DNA from: JBNAGF01 sp049801055
GTDB taxonomy: Bacteria; Pseudomonadota; Alphaproteobacteria; Rhodobacterales; Rhodobacteraceae
Length of the DNA: 64,000 nt
Reading direction: 5' to 3'
Assembly (NCBI RefSeq): GCF_049801055.1
Contig: NZ_JBNAGF010000005.1
Coordinates: forward strand, 1 to 64,000
Made by a program: the position numbers and the translations under genes. This document shows positions 28,111-36,623 of the stretch, piece by piece. How positions within the stretch are numbered: the first letter of the stretch is position 1; the number at the start of each line of letters is the position of its first letter. The notes under the pieces are model-generated. The model had not been told where the DNA came from. It worked only from the letters and a program-made list of their open reading frames with translations, and made no database searches.

Positions 28111-28836
28111 ATGCGCTCTGGTATTCTCGCAAAGAAAGTCGGCATGACCCGGCTGTTCATGGAAGACGGCAAGCAGATCCCTGTCACCGTTCTTGAGCTG
28201 GACGGCCTGCAGGTTGTTGCCCAACGCACCACCGAAAAGGACGGCTATACTGCTGTTCAGCTCGGCGCCGGTTCATCCAAGGTCAAGCGTGTCTCGAAGG
28301 CGATGCGTGGCCATTTCGCAGCCGCGAAAGTTGAACCCAAGCGGAAGCTGGTGGAATTTCGTGTTTCCGAAGACGGCCTGATCGACGTTGGCGCCGAAAT
28401 CTCGGCTGAACATTTTCTGGATGGCCAGAAAGTGGACGTGACCGGAACCTCGATTGGTAAAGGTTTCGCCGGTGCCATGAAGCGGCACAACTTCGGCGGC
28501 CTGCGCGCGTCGCACGGTGTTTCGATTTCGCACCGTTCGCACGGTTCGACCGGTCAGTGTCAGGATCCCGGCAAGGTGTTCAAAGGCAAGAAGATGGCTG
28601 GCCACATGGGTGCGGCCCGCGTGACCACTCAGAACCTCGAAGTGGTCAAGACCGACGCCGATCGTGGCCTGGTCTTCATCAAGGGCGCCGTTCCCGGCTC
28701 CAAGGGTGGCTGGGTAACCGTCAAGGATGCCGTCAAGAAGAAAGCCCCCGAAGGCCTGCCGTTCCCGGCGGCCCTGAAAGGCGCTGCAACCGAAGCACCG
28801 GCGGAAGAAGCTGCCGCGGAAGGTGGTGAAGCATGA
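28111..28836 (+). CDS. rplC: 50S ribosomal protein L3
   Basis: L3 is an early assembly protein reaching the peptidyl transferase centre. The 241-residue chain is longer than E. coli L3 (209) owing to an alanine/glutamate-rich C-terminal tail after about residue 220. The motifs GMTRLF and the GSTGQCQDPGKVFKGKKMAGHMG loop region are intact; the loop Gln methylated by PrmB in E. coli is present in GQCQDPG. It overlaps rplD by four bases (ATGA). Confidence 0.98.
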   Translation: MRSGILAKKVGMTRLFMEDGKQIPVTVLELDGLQVVAQRTTEKDGYTAVQLGAGSSKVKRVSKAMRGHFAAAKVEPKRKLVEFRVSEDGLIDVGAEISAEHFLDGQKVDVTGTSIGKGFAGAMKRHNFGGLRASHGVSISHRSHGSTGQCQDPGKVFKGKKMAGHMGAARVTTQNLEVVKTDADRGLVFIKGAVPGSKGGWVTVKDAVKKKAPEGLPFPAALKGAATEAPAEEAAAEGGEA

Positions 28837-29450
28837 AACTTGATGTGATCAAACTGGACGGCGCCAAGGCCGGCAACATCGAGCTCGACGCAGATCTGTT
28901 CGGTCTGGAGCCGCGTGCGGACATCCTGCACCGCGTGGTCCGCTGGCAGCGCAACAACGCGCAGGCTGGGACCCACAAGGTCAAGACCCGTTCGGAAACG
29001 TCCTACTCGAAAAAGAAGATCTATCGCCAGAAGGGTACCGGCGGCGCACGCCACGGTGACCGGAACGCGCCGATCTTCCGCAAGGGTGGTATCTACAAGG
29101 GCCCGACCCCGCGTAGCCACGGCCACGAGCTGACCAAGAAGTTCCGTAAGCTGGGCCTCAAGCACGCCCTGTCGGCCAAGGCCAAGGCAGGTGAGCTGGT
29201 CGTGATCGAAAACGCCGAAGCAGAAGGCAAGACTGCCGCTCTGGCCAAGCAGGTTGCAAACCTGGGCTGGAAGCGCGCTCTGGTCATCGACGGCGCCACC
29301 GTGAACGAAGGGTTCCTGAAAGCGTCCAAGAACATCGAAGGTCTGGATATCCTGCCGTCGATGGGCGCAAACGTCTATGACATCCTCAAGCGTGACACTC
29401 TGGTGATCACCAAAGCGGGTGTCGAAGCACTGGAGGCTCGCCTGAAATGA
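28833..29450 (+). CDS. rplD: 50S ribosomal protein L4
   Basis: L4 lines the exit tunnel and in E. coli autoregulates the S10 operon. It has 205 residues; the long tunnel loop KKKIYRQKGTGGARHGD is present. Start and stop both overlap neighbours by four bases (ATGA), so translation is coupled with rplC and rplW. Confidence 0.98.
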   Translation: MKLDVIKLDGAKAGNIELDADLFGLEPRADILHRVVRWQRNNAQAGTHKVKTRSETSYSKKKIYRQKGTGGARHGDRNAPIFRKGGIYKGPTPRSHGHELTKKFRKLGLKHALSAKAKAGELVVIENAEAEGKTAALAKQVANLGWKRALVIDGATVNEGFLKASKNIEGLDILPSMGANVYDILKRDTLVITKAGVEALEARLK

Positions 29451-29743
29451 GCGCTAAAGCAGAACACTATGATGTGATCCGCAAGCCGATCATCACCGAG
29501 AAATCGACCATGGCATCCGAAAATGGTGCGGTTGTTTTCGAAGTGGCGATCGACTCGAACAAACCCCAGATCAAAGAGGCCGTCGAGGCGCTGTTTGGTG
29601 TGAAGGTCAAGGCGGTCAACACCACCATCACTAAGGGTAAGGTCAAACGTTTCCGCGGCCAGTTGGGCAAGCGCAAAGACGTGAAGAAGGCCTATGTGAC
29701 CCTCGAAGAAGGCAACACGATCGACGTGTCCACCGGACTCTGA
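29447..29743 (+). CDS. rplW: 50S ribosomal protein L23
   Basis: L23 sits at the exit of the tunnel and docks trigger factor, SRP and the translocon. It has 98 residues, beginning with the usual YDVIRKPIITEKST segment. Unlike the usual order, rplB does not follow directly. A terminator and an unrelated gene come between. Confidence 0.98.
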   Translation: MSAKAEHYDVIRKPIITEKSTMASENGAVVFEVAIDSNKPQIKEAVEALFGVKVKAVNTTITKGKVKRFRGQLGKRKDVKKAYVTLEEGNTIDVSTGL

Positions 29744-29770
29744 TCGCCGCTTTCGCGTTAGACAACGAAG

Positions 29771-29803
29771 AGCCCCTCGCTTCAGGCGGGGGGCTTTTCT
29801 TTT
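29771..29803 (+). terminator. Terminator after rplW
   Basis: AGCCCC at 29771-29776 pairs with GGGGCT at 29789-29794 around TCGCTTCAGGCG, with inner pairing, followed by TTTCTTTT. It divides the S10 cluster into rpsJ-rplCDW and rplB-rplP. Confidence 0.8.
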
Positions 29804-29860
29804 GGGCACATGTCAGGCCAACGTGTCGAGTAAGGCCTGTTGGCGAGGGGAGGGAACCGT

Positions 29861-30616
29861 ATGTCCAAGCGGGATCTGATTCAGAAGTTGCTAAAAGGGA
29901 TCGAATCCGGGGATGCTGCGGCGGCAGCGGTTGTGAACGAAGAAAAGTACATTCAGCACAATCCCCAGACGCACGAAGGAAGCGAAGGACTGGCGACCTT
30001 GTTCGCCAGATTGTCCAAAACCGATCCCAAGGTGACTTTCGTTCGGGTGTTCGAGGACGGTGATTTTGCCTTTGCCCACAACGAATACGACTTCTCCAGC
30101 CTGCGAGTGGCATTCGAGGTGTTTCGTTTCGAAGGAAATAAGGCCGTCGAACATTGGGACAACATCCAGCTTATGCAAGGGCCGAACCCGTCCGGGCGCT
30201 CAATGCTGGATGGAGAAACCACGATCGAAGACCTTGAAAAGACAGAAGCCAATCGCGCACTTGTCCGAACCTACGTGGAGCAGGTTCTGATTGACCGAAA
30301 CCTGAGCCGCCTCACGGATTTTGTCGCGTCGGATTTGATTCAGCACAGCCCGGAGATCGCGGACGGGATCGGTGAATTGGAAAAAATGTTGCTCAGGACC
30401 GATGGGGCGGCGTTTTCCATTTGGTATGACAAGTTGCACTTGGTGCTTGCCGAAGGGAATTTCGTGCTGTGCCAATGCGAGGGTCACTTGAATGGCGTGC
30501 ACACGAGTTTCTATGATTTGTATCGCGTCAAGAATTCAATGATTGTCGAGCACTGGGACACGATTGAGACAATTGTTCCTCGCAAAGAATGGAAGAACAC
30601 CAACGGAAAGTTCTGA
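29861..30616 (+). CDS. Tandem SnoaL-like (NTF2-fold) protein
   Basis: The 251-residue protein is two SnoaL/NTF2-like domains in a row. Each half has the same landmarks: YIQHNP at residues 30-35 and LIQHSP at 159-164; VEHWD at 96-100 and again at 229-233. The family includes polyketide cyclases and ester hydrolases, but many members have unknown roles. No signal peptide or membrane segment is seen. The ATG at 29861 has a strong GGGAGGGAA site. It lies between the rplW terminator and rplB, breaking the usual L23-L2 linkage. A role in translation is not implied by sequence. Confidence 0.82.
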   Translation: MSKRDLIQKLLKGIESGDAAAAAVVNEEKYIQHNPQTHEGSEGLATLFARLSKTDPKVTFVRVFEDGDFAFAHNEYDFSSLRVAFEVFRFEGNKAVEHWDNIQLMQGPNPSGRSMLDGETTIEDLEKTEANRALVRTYVEQVLIDRNLSRLTDFVASDLIQHSPEIADGIGELEKMLLRTDGAAFSIWYDKLHLVLAEGNFVLCQCEGHLNGVHTSFYDLYRVKNSMIVEHWDTIETIVPRKEWKNTNGKF

Positions 30617-30920
30617 CCTTTGGATCAGGTCGAGCTTTGGGTGAAAAAGCCCAGCCAGTTGGTGTCTTCTCTGGGGCAGCCGGCATCCAAAACCGCCGTG
30701 TCGTTGCTAAGTTGGAAAAAGAGTCGCCTGCATATGGACAGGGTGACGCTTCCCGGCTATATCGCACCAGTCGCACGGCCTCAGATTCGTTCTGGGGCCG
30801 GTTGCTATTTAACCGGGGACCTTCGGGGCCCTAAAGATTGGGCACCTACGGGGGCCTCACACATAGCGGGTCCAAAGACAAAAACCTAAGGACCTGCACG
30901 CTAAACGGAAGACAGAAAGC
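30617..30920 (+). other. 304-base gap before rplB
   Basis: No gene is seen. It must carry the expression signals for rplB-rpsS-rplV-rpsC-rplP unless transcripts read through from upstream. I found no confident promoter; a GGGACC-TTCG-GGGCCC hairpin with one mismatch lies near 30817-30832. AACGGAAGA precedes the rplB start. Confidence 0.5.
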
Positions 30921-31763
30921 ATGGCACTCAAGTCGTACAAGCCGACGACGCCGGGCCAGCGCGGGCTGGTGCTGATCGACCGTTCGGAGCTTTGGAAAGG
31001 GCGTCCGGTCAAATCTCTCACTGAGGGTCTGACCAAATCGGGCGGCCGGAACAACACCGGACGGATCACCTCTCGCCGCCGTGGCGGTGGCGCAAAGCGT
31101 CTCTACCGGATCGTTGACTTCAAACGGAACAAATTTGATGTAGCGGCAACCGTCGAACGGATCGAATACGACCCGAACCGGACCGCATTCATCGCACTGG
31201 TCAAATATGACGACGGCGAGCGCGCCTACATCCTGGCGCCGCAGCGTCTGGCTGTTGGTGACACCGTAGTCGCCGCTGCCAAGGCCGATATCAAGCCGGG
31301 CAACGCAATGCCGTTTTCGGGCATGCCGATCGGTACCATCGTGCACAACATCGAGATGAAGCCCGGCAAGGGCGGTCAGATCGCACGTGCAGCCGGCACT
31401 TATGCCCAGTTCGTCGGTCGTGACGGCGGCTATGCCCAGATCCGCCTGAGCTCGGGCGAACTGCGCATGGTCCGTCAGGAATGCATGGCCACCGTAGGTG
31501 CTGTGTCGAACCCGGACAACTCGAACCAGAACTACGGTAAAGCCGGTCGTATGCGCCACAAGGGCGTTCGTCCGTCGGTCCGTGGTGTCGTCATGAACCC
31601 GATCGACCACCCGCACGGTGGTGGTGAAGGCCGGACGTCTGGTGGCCGTCACCCGGTTACGCCGTGGGGTAAGCCGACCAAGGGTGCACGCACTCGCAAC
31701 AAGAACAAAGCGTCCAGCAAGCTGATCATCCGCTCGCGGCACGCCAAGAAGAAGGGGCGTTAA
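30921..31763 (+). CDS. rplB: 50S ribosomal protein L2
   Basis: L2 is essential for subunit joining and peptidyl transfer. It has 280 residues. The NPIDHPHGGGEGRT motif carries the conserved His near the catalytic centre, and the SRRRGGGAKRLYR N-terminal region is present. It is first gene of the second half of the S10 cluster, three bases before rpsS. Confidence 0.98.
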   Translation: MALKSYKPTTPGQRGLVLIDRSELWKGRPVKSLTEGLTKSGGRNNTGRITSRRRGGGAKRLYRIVDFKRNKFDVAATVERIEYDPNRTAFIALVKYDDGERAYILAPQRLAVGDTVVAAAKADIKPGNAMPFSGMPIGTIVHNIEMKPGKGGQIARAAGTYAQFVGRDGGYAQIRLSSGELRMVRQECMATVGAVSNPDNSNQNYGKAGRMRHKGVRPSVRGVVMNPIDHPHGGGEGRTSGGRHPVTPWGKPTKGARTRNKNKASSKLIIRSRHAKKKGR

Positions 31764-31766
31764 CAA

Positions 31767-32045
31767 ATGTCTCGTTCTGTATGGAAAGGTCCTTTCGTTG
31801 ACAGCTACGTGCTTAAGAAAGCCGAAGCTGCACGTGAATCGGGCCGCAACGAAGTCATCAAGATCTGGTCGCGTCGTTCCACCATTCTGCCCCAGTTCGT
31901 GGGTCTGACATTTGGTGTGTACAACGGCCACAAGCACGTTCCCGTGCTGGTCAGCGAAGACATGATCGGTCAGAAGTTCGGTGAATACTCGCCGACCCGT
32001 ACCTATTACGGGCATGCTGCCGACAAAAAAGCGAAACGGAAGTAA
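31767..32045 (+). CDS. rpsS: 30S ribosomal protein S19
   Basis: S19 is a head protein contacting the A-site finger. It has 92 residues, starting MSRSVWKGPFVDSY and containing the HVPVLVSEDMIGQKFGE core. It is separated by three bases from both neighbours. Confidence 0.98.
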   Translation: MSRSVWKGPFVDSYVLKKAEAARESGRNEVIKIWSRRSTILPQFVGLTFGVYNGHKHVPVLVSEDMIGQKFGEYSPTRTYYGHAADKKAKRK

Positions 32046-32048
32046 GTC

Positions 32049-32429
32049 ATGGGCAAGGAAAAGAACCCCCGCCGCGTGGCTGAAAACGAAGCAATGGCCA
32101 AGACCCGTATGCTTCGCACCAGCCCGCAGAAACTGAACCTGGTGGCTGCTATGATCCGTGGTCAGAAGGTTGAAAAGGCTCTTAACGACCTGACCTTCTC
32201 GAACAAGCGGGTAGCGCAGGACGTGAAGAAATGCCTTCAGTCCGCCATCGCGAATGCCGAGAACAATCACAACCTGGACGTCGACGAACTGATCGTCGCC
32301 GAAGCCTGGGTTGGCAAGAACATGGTCATGAAGCGCGGTCGTCCGCGGGCCCGTGGCCGGTTCGGCAAGATTTTGAAGCCGTTCTCGGAGATCACCATCA
32401 AGGTGCGTCAGGTAGAGGAGCAAGCCTAA
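32049..32429 (+). CDS. rplV: 50S ribosomal protein L22
   Basis: L22's beta-hairpin lines the exit tunnel at the macrolide site. It has 126 residues, with a 14-residue N-terminal extension relative to E. coli. The hairpin tip segment MKRGRPRARGRFGKI looks wild type. Its stop overlaps the rpsC start by one base (TAATG). Confidence 0.98.
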   Translation: MGKEKNPRRVAENEAMAKTRMLRTSPQKLNLVAAMIRGQKVEKALNDLTFSNKRVAQDVKKCLQSAIANAENNHNLDVDELIVAEAWVGKNMVMKRGRPRARGRFGKILKPFSEITIKVRQVEEQA

Positions 32430-33136
32430 TGGGACATAAAGTCAATCCGGTCGGCATGCGCCTGCAGATCAACCGCACCTGGGACAGCCGCTGGTACGCT
32501 GATACCAAGGATTACGGGAACCTCCTGCTGGAGGACTTGAAAATCCGCGAGTTCGTCAAGGAAGAATGCAAGCAGGCCGGCATCGCCCGCGTGATCATCG
32601 AACGTCCGCACAAGAAGTGCCGTGTGACCATTCACACAGCGCGCCCGGGCGTGATCATCGGCAAGAAAGGCGCTGACATCGAAGTGCTCCGCAAGAAGCT
32701 GGCAGCAATGACAGACTCGGAACTGCACCTCAACATCGTCGAGGTTCGCAAGCCCGAGCTGGATTCGCAGCTGGTTGCAGAGTCGATTGCTCAGCAGCTG
32801 GAACGTCGTGTTTCCTTCCGCCGCGCGATGAAGCGTGCCGTGCAGAACGCCATGCGCATGGGTGCCCTGGGTATCCGGGTGAACGTCGCTGGTCGTCTGG
32901 GCGGTGCTGAAATCGCACGGACCGAATGGTATCGCGAAGGCCGTGTGCCTCTGCATACCCTGCGTGCCGACATCGATTACGCGCATTCCGAAGCGATGAC
33001 GCCCTACGGGATCATCGGGATCAAGGTCTGGATCTTCAAAGGTGAGATCATGGAGCACGATCCTCAGGCACGTGACCGCAAGGCACAAGAACTCCAGGAC
33101 GGTCCGGCCCCGCGTGGCGCCGGTGGCCGCCGCTAA
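32429..33136 (+). CDS. rpsC: 30S ribosomal protein S3
   Basis: S3 forms part of the mRNA entry and helicase site. With the ATG at 32429 the protein is 235 residues (MGHKVNPVGMRLQINR). The KH domain GXXG loop is in VIIGKKGADIE. It overlaps rplV by one base and is followed 12 bases later by rplP. Confidence 0.98.
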   Translation: MGHKVNPVGMRLQINRTWDSRWYADTKDYGNLLLEDLKIREFVKEECKQAGIARVIIERPHKKCRVTIHTARPGVIIGKKGADIEVLRKKLAAMTDSELHLNIVEVRKPELDSQLVAESIAQQLERRVSFRRAMKRAVQNAMRMGALGIRVNVAGRLGGAEIARTEWYREGRVPLHTLRADIDYAHSEAMTPYGIIGIKVWIFKGEIMEHDPQARDRKAQELQDGPAPRGAGGRR

Positions 33137-33148
33137 GGAGGGAGAGAC

Positions 33149-33562
33149 ATGCTTCAACCAAAGCGTACAAAATTCCGCAAGATGCAGAAGGGCCGGATCA
33201 AAGGCCTGGCAAAAGGCGGAAGCGACCTGAACTTCGGCACCTACGGCCTCAAGGCGCTCCAGCCGGAGCGCGTAACGGCCCGTCAGATCGAAGCCGCACG
33301 TCGTGCAATGACCCGTCACATGAAACGTCAGGGCCGCGTTTGGATCCGGATCTTCCCGGATACCCCGGTTACCTCCAAGCCTACCGAAGTCCGTATGGGT
33401 AAAGGTAAAGGTTCGGTGGATTTCTGGGCCGCCAAGGTCAAGCCCGGCCGCGTCATGTTCGAAATCGACGGCGTCGAAGACGGCATCGCCCGTGAGGCTC
33501 TGCGCCTTGCCGCGATGAAGCTGCCGATCAAGACCCGTATCGTGGTTCGCGAAGACTGGTAA
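33149..33562 (+). CDS. rplP: 50S ribosomal protein L16
   Basis: L16 lies near the A-site tRNA elbow. It has 137 residues. The Arg equivalent to E. coli Arg81, hydroxylated there by the 2OG oxygenase YcfD/RoxA, is conserved as Arg82 in TEVRMGKGKG. It is the last gene before a terminator and an oxygenase-like gene. The usual next gene rpmC is displaced by about 970 bases. Confidence 0.98.
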   Translation: MLQPKRTKFRKMQKGRIKGLAKGGSDLNFGTYGLKALQPERVTARQIEAARRAMTRHMKRQGRVWIRIFPDTPVTSKPTEVRMGKGKGSVDFWAAKVKPGRVMFEIDGVEDGIAREALRLAAMKLPIKTRIVVREDW

Positions 33563-33598
33563 GGTCGCCGGAGTGCCAACTCCGCCTTATCGAAGATT

Positions 33599-33634
33599 GC
33601 CCTCGCCGGTTTCTCCGGCGGGGGCTTTTCGTTT
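33599..33634 (+). terminator. Terminator after rplP
   Basis: GCCC-T-CGCCGG pairs with CCGGCG-G-GGGC around a short loop, followed by TTTTCGTTT. Confidence 0.8.
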
Positions 33635-33696
33635 CCGGGCCTTTTATTCTGAAACTCTTTCTCGCCCCGCCCTGAAAGGTGGGGTATCAGGGCGGC

Positions 33697-34317
33697 ATGC
33701 CTCAGATTGAATCACTTTTCGCAACCCGCCTGTATCATGCTGTCCTTTCCGAGTTCGATCCGAGGATCGATCCGGAAGAATTGGAAAGTTCCTGTCTTGT
33801 TATCGCCGAGGATGACGAAGCCGGACAGGAGTGGTGCGAGCAGAATGGTTATCCCGGTTACACCAGCTATGCGTCGCTGACGGATTTGCCTTGGCGGTTT
33901 CCGATCTTCGCGGATCTCGTGAAGTCGCTGGATCGCCACGTTGCCGCTTTTGCCGAAGATCTTGAGTTCGATCTCGACGACCGTGCACTGAAACTGGAAG
34001 ATCTCTGGATCAACATCTTGCCAGAAGGTGGGATGCACGCCAGTCACATTCACCCGCATAGTGTAATCTCGGGCACGACCTATGTAACCATGCCCAAGGG
34101 CGCCAGCGCCCTAAAGCTTGAGGATCCGCGATCTGGCCGCATGATGGCAGCCCCGGTTCGGCGCAAGGGCGCGCGCCGCGAGTTACAACCCTTTATCTAT
34201 GTGAAGCCTGAAGTAGGGGATGTCCTGCTCTGGGAAAGCTGGCTACGCCACGAGGTTCCAATGAATATGGCTGAGGAAGAACGGATCAGTGTCAGCTTCA
34301 ACTATCGTTGGGATTGA
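33697..34317 (+). CDS. TIGR02466-type putative 2OG-Fe(II) oxygenase
   Basis: The 206-residue protein matches the small TIGR02466-like family predicted to adopt the double-stranded beta-helix of 2-oxoglutarate/iron(II) oxygenases. Candidate iron ligands lie in HASHIHPHS (His114, His117, His119, His121) and WLRHEV (His185), and Arg196 in ERISVSFNY could bind 2-oxoglutarate. The exact HxD/H facial triad is not certain. The ATG at 33697 follows an AGGGCGG site. It lies directly between rplP and rpmC. Substrates of the family are unknown; L16 hydroxylation by an unrelated 2OG enzyme in E. coli makes the location suggestive only. Confidence 0.75.
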   Translation: MPQIESLFATRLYHAVLSEFDPRIDPEELESSCLVIAEDDEAGQEWCEQNGYPGYTSYASLTDLPWRFPIFADLVKSLDRHVAAFAEDLEFDLDDRALKLEDLWINILPEGGMHASHIHPHSVISGTTYVTMPKGASALKLEDPRSGRMMAAPVRRKGARRELQPFIYVKPEVGDVLLWESWLRHEVPMNMAEEERISVSFNYRWD

Positions 34318-34383
34318 ACCCCCGGTTCTCATGCAAATCGAAACCCCGAAATCCGCTCCAGCCGGGTTCATGGAAACTTTCGC

Positions 34384-34412
34384 TTGCCACCCCCATTTGA
34401 ACCCCCTATAGA
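34384..34412 (+). promoter_or_regulatory. Promoter of the spc block (rpmC onward)
   Basis: TTGCCA at 34384-34389, 17-base spacer, TATAGA at 34407-34412. It lies 117 bases before rpmC and just after the oxygenase gene. Confidence 0.7.
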
Positions 34413-34529
34413 GCGGCATCCTGCATTCCCCCGGCCGAGTCGGGGGATTCGCATGTCTATCATTCATCCACCAGGTCCAAGGTGACCCTGAAAAGGGGCC
34501 TTCTGGTGTTTTGAGCAAAGGAAAAGGCG

Positions 34530-34736
34530 ATGAACGCCCAAGAACTGCGTGACAAGACCCCGGACCAGCTCCGCGAGGAACTGGCCAACCTGAAGAAAGA
34601 AAGCTTTAACCTGCGCTTTCAACAGGCGACCGGTCAGCTGGAAAACACTGCCGGCATCAAAGCGGCTCGCCGCAATGCTGCTCGTGTGAAAACCATTCTG
34701 AACGAAAAGGCCGCTGCTGCGGCATCGGAGGAGTAA
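34530..34736 (+). CDS. rpmC: 50S ribosomal protein L29
   Basis: L29 is a small two-helix protein at the tunnel exit next to L23. It has 68 residues, beginning MNAQELRDKTPDQLREEL. An AAAGG site precedes the ATG. It is the first gene after the 34.4-kb promoter and lies four bases before rpsQ. Confidence 0.97.
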   Translation: MNAQELRDKTPDQLREELANLKKESFNLRFQQATGQLENTAGIKAARRNAARVKTILNEKAAAAASEE

Positions 34737-34740
34737 TCCT

Positions 34741-34971
34741 ATGCCCAAGCGTATCCTTACCGGCACCGTAACCAGCGATGCCAACGCACAGACCGTAACC
34801 GTATCCGTCGAGCGCCGCTTTACGCATCCGGTTCTGAAGAAAACCATCCGTAAGTCCAAGAAATACCGGGCTCACGATGAAAAGAACGCCTTCAAGGTCG
34901 GCGACTCAGTACGCATCATCGAATGCGCGCCGAAATCGAAGACGAAACGCTGGGAAGTTCTGGAGGCGTAA
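34741..34971 (+). CDS. rpsQ: 30S ribosomal protein S17
   Basis: S17 is an early 16S rRNA-binding protein with an OB fold. It has 76 residues. The start MPKRILTGTV and the KYRAHDEKNAFKVGDSVRI segment are typical. It is four bases from rpmC; a 76-base gap precedes rplN. Confidence 0.97.
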   Translation: MPKRILTGTVTSDANAQTVTVSVERRFTHPVLKKTIRKSKKYRAHDEKNAFKVGDSVRIIECAPKSKTKRWEVLEA

Positions 34972-35047
34972 GCCCCCGGAGCTTTTCCATTTGTCGAAAC
35001 CCTGGGGGAACTAACAAGACCAGCCCCCACAGGTCGGGAGAAACCAC

Positions 35048-35416
35048 ATGATCCAGATGCAGACCAATCTGGATGTCGCTGACAACTCCGGCGCACGCCG
35101 AGTTCAGTGCATCAAGGTCCTGGGTGGTTCCAAGCGTAAATACGCCTCCGTAGGCGACATCATTGTCGTCTCGGTGAAGGAAGCCATCCCGCGCGGCCGC
35201 GTGAAAAAAGGTGACGTCCGCAAGGCCGTCGTCGTACGCACCGCCAAGGAAGTCCGCCGCGAAGACGGTACCGCGATCCGTTTTGATCGCAACGCAGCCG
35301 TCATCCTCAACAACAACAACGAGCCGATCGGTACCCGTATCTTTGGCCCGGTTGTTCGTGAGTTGCGCGGCAAGAACTTCATGAAAATCATCTCGCTGGC
35401 TCCGGAGGTGCTGTAA
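35048..35416 (+). CDS. rplN: 50S ribosomal protein L14
   Basis: L14 forms intersubunit bridges B5 and B8 and binds the silencing factor RsfS. It has 122 residues, the normal size, beginning MIQMQTNLDVADNSGARRV. It is followed two bases later by rplX. Confidence 0.98.
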   Translation: MIQMQTNLDVADNSGARRVQCIKVLGGSKRKYASVGDIIVVSVKEAIPRGRVKKGDVRKAVVVRTAKEVRREDGTAIRFDRNAAVILNNNNEPIGTRIFGPVVRELRGKNFMKIISLAPEVL

Positions 35417-35418
35417 TC

Positions 35419-35730
35419 ATGGCTGCTAAACTCCGCAAAGGCGACAAGGTCGTCGTGCTGGCCGGCAAGGACAAGGGCAAGGAAGGCACCATTGCTTCCG
35501 TAGACCCGCAGGCCGGCAAAGCTGTTGTTGATGGCGTGAACGTCGCCATCCGTCACACCCGCCAGTCGCAAACTTCGCAAGGTGGCCGCCTGCCCAAGGC
35601 CGTGCCGGTCGACCTGTCGAACCTTGCTCTGCTGGACAAGAACGGCAAGGCAACCCGCGTCGGCTTCCGTATGGAAGGTGACAAGAAGGTTCGTTTCGCC
35701 AAGACCACGGGGAACGTGATCGATGCTTGA
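35419..35730 (+). CDS. rplX: 50S ribosomal protein L24
   Basis: L24 is one of the first proteins to bind 23S rRNA. It has 103 residues. The KOW motif GDKVVVLAGKDKGKEG lies at residues 8-23. It overlaps rplE by eight bases, so the two are translationally coupled. Confidence 0.98.
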   Translation: MAAKLRKGDKVVVLAGKDKGKEGTIASVDPQAGKAVVDGVNVAIRHTRQSQTSQGGRLPKAVPVDLSNLALLDKNGKATRVGFRMEGDKKVRFAKTTGNVIDA

Positions 35731-36286
35731 TTCCGCAAACTATACCCCGCGTCTGAAGGCGCAGTATGTCGAAACCATCCGCGCAGCTCTGAAAGAAGAG
35801 TTCGGCTACAAGAACGACATGATGATCCCGAAGCTGGACAAAATCGTTCTGAACATCGGTTGTGGTGCCGAAGCGGTGAAGGACAGCAAGAAGGCCAAGT
35901 CGGCTCAGGAAGACCTGACCGCCATCGCTGGCCAGAAAGCGCTTGTTACCAAGGCCAAGAAGTCGATTGCTGGCTTCCGTGTTCGCGAGGACATGCCGAT
36001 GGGTGCCAAGGTGACCCTTCGCGGTGACCGGATGTACGAATTCCTTGATCGCCTGATCACCATCGCGCTGCCGCGCGTACGTGACTTCCGCGGCGTCTCG
36101 GGTGCTTCTTTTGATGGTCGTGGCAACTATGCCATGGGCATGAAAGAGCACATCGTGTTCCCCGAAATCGATTTCGACAAGGTCGACGAGGCATGGGGTC
36201 TGGACATCGTAATTGCCACCACAGCGAATACCGACGCTGAAGCAAAGGCGCTGTTGAAGCAATTCAACATGCCCTTCAACAGCTAA
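35723..36286 (+). CDS. rplE: 50S ribosomal protein L5
   Basis: L5 binds 5S rRNA and contacts P-site tRNA. It has 187 residues. The conserved RVRDFRGVS segment and the YAMGMKEHIVFPEI segment are present. It starts inside the end of rplX. Confidence 0.98.
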   Translation: MLDSANYTPRLKAQYVETIRAALKEEFGYKNDMMIPKLDKIVLNIGCGAEAVKDSKKAKSAQEDLTAIAGQKALVTKAKKSIAGFRVREDMPMGAKVTLRGDRMYEFLDRLITIALPRVRDFRGVSGASFDGRGNYAMGMKEHIVFPEIDFDKVDEAWGLDIVIATTANTDAEAKALLKQFNMPFNS

Positions 36287-36304
36287 GCGCGGGAAGGAAA
36301 GAAC

Positions 36305-36610
36305 ATGGCTAAGAAAAGCATGATCGAACGCGAGAAGAAGCGCGAGCGCCTGGTGGCCAAATATGCCGCAAAGCGTGCCGAACTCAAAGAGATCGCGAAT
36401 GACGAAAGCAAGCCGATGGAAGAGCGTTTCAAAGCGCGTCTGAAACTGGCGAAACTGCCGCGCAACAGCTCGGCTACACGTCTGCACAACCGTTGTCAGC
36501 TGACCGGTCGTCCGCATGCGTATTACCGCAAGCTGAAAATTTCGCGTATCGCGCTGCGGGAACTGGGCTCGAATGGCCAGATCCCCGGCATGGTGAAATC
36601 GAGCTGGTAA
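36305..36610 (+). CDS. rpsN: 30S ribosomal protein S14
   Basis: S14 is a head protein of the small subunit. This is the long, zinc-independent type, at 101 residues. The C-terminal region NRCQLTGRPHAYYRK retains only one Cys, so it lacks the four-Cys zinc site of the short form. An S14 in the spc operon fits the standard order L5-S14-S8. Confidence 0.98.
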   Translation: MAKKSMIEREKKRERLVAKYAAKRAELKEIANDESKPMEERFKARLKLAKLPRNSSATRLHNRCQLTGRPHAYYRKLKISRIALRELGSNGQIPGMVKSSW

Positions 36611-36623
36611 GGGAGAGAACGAT

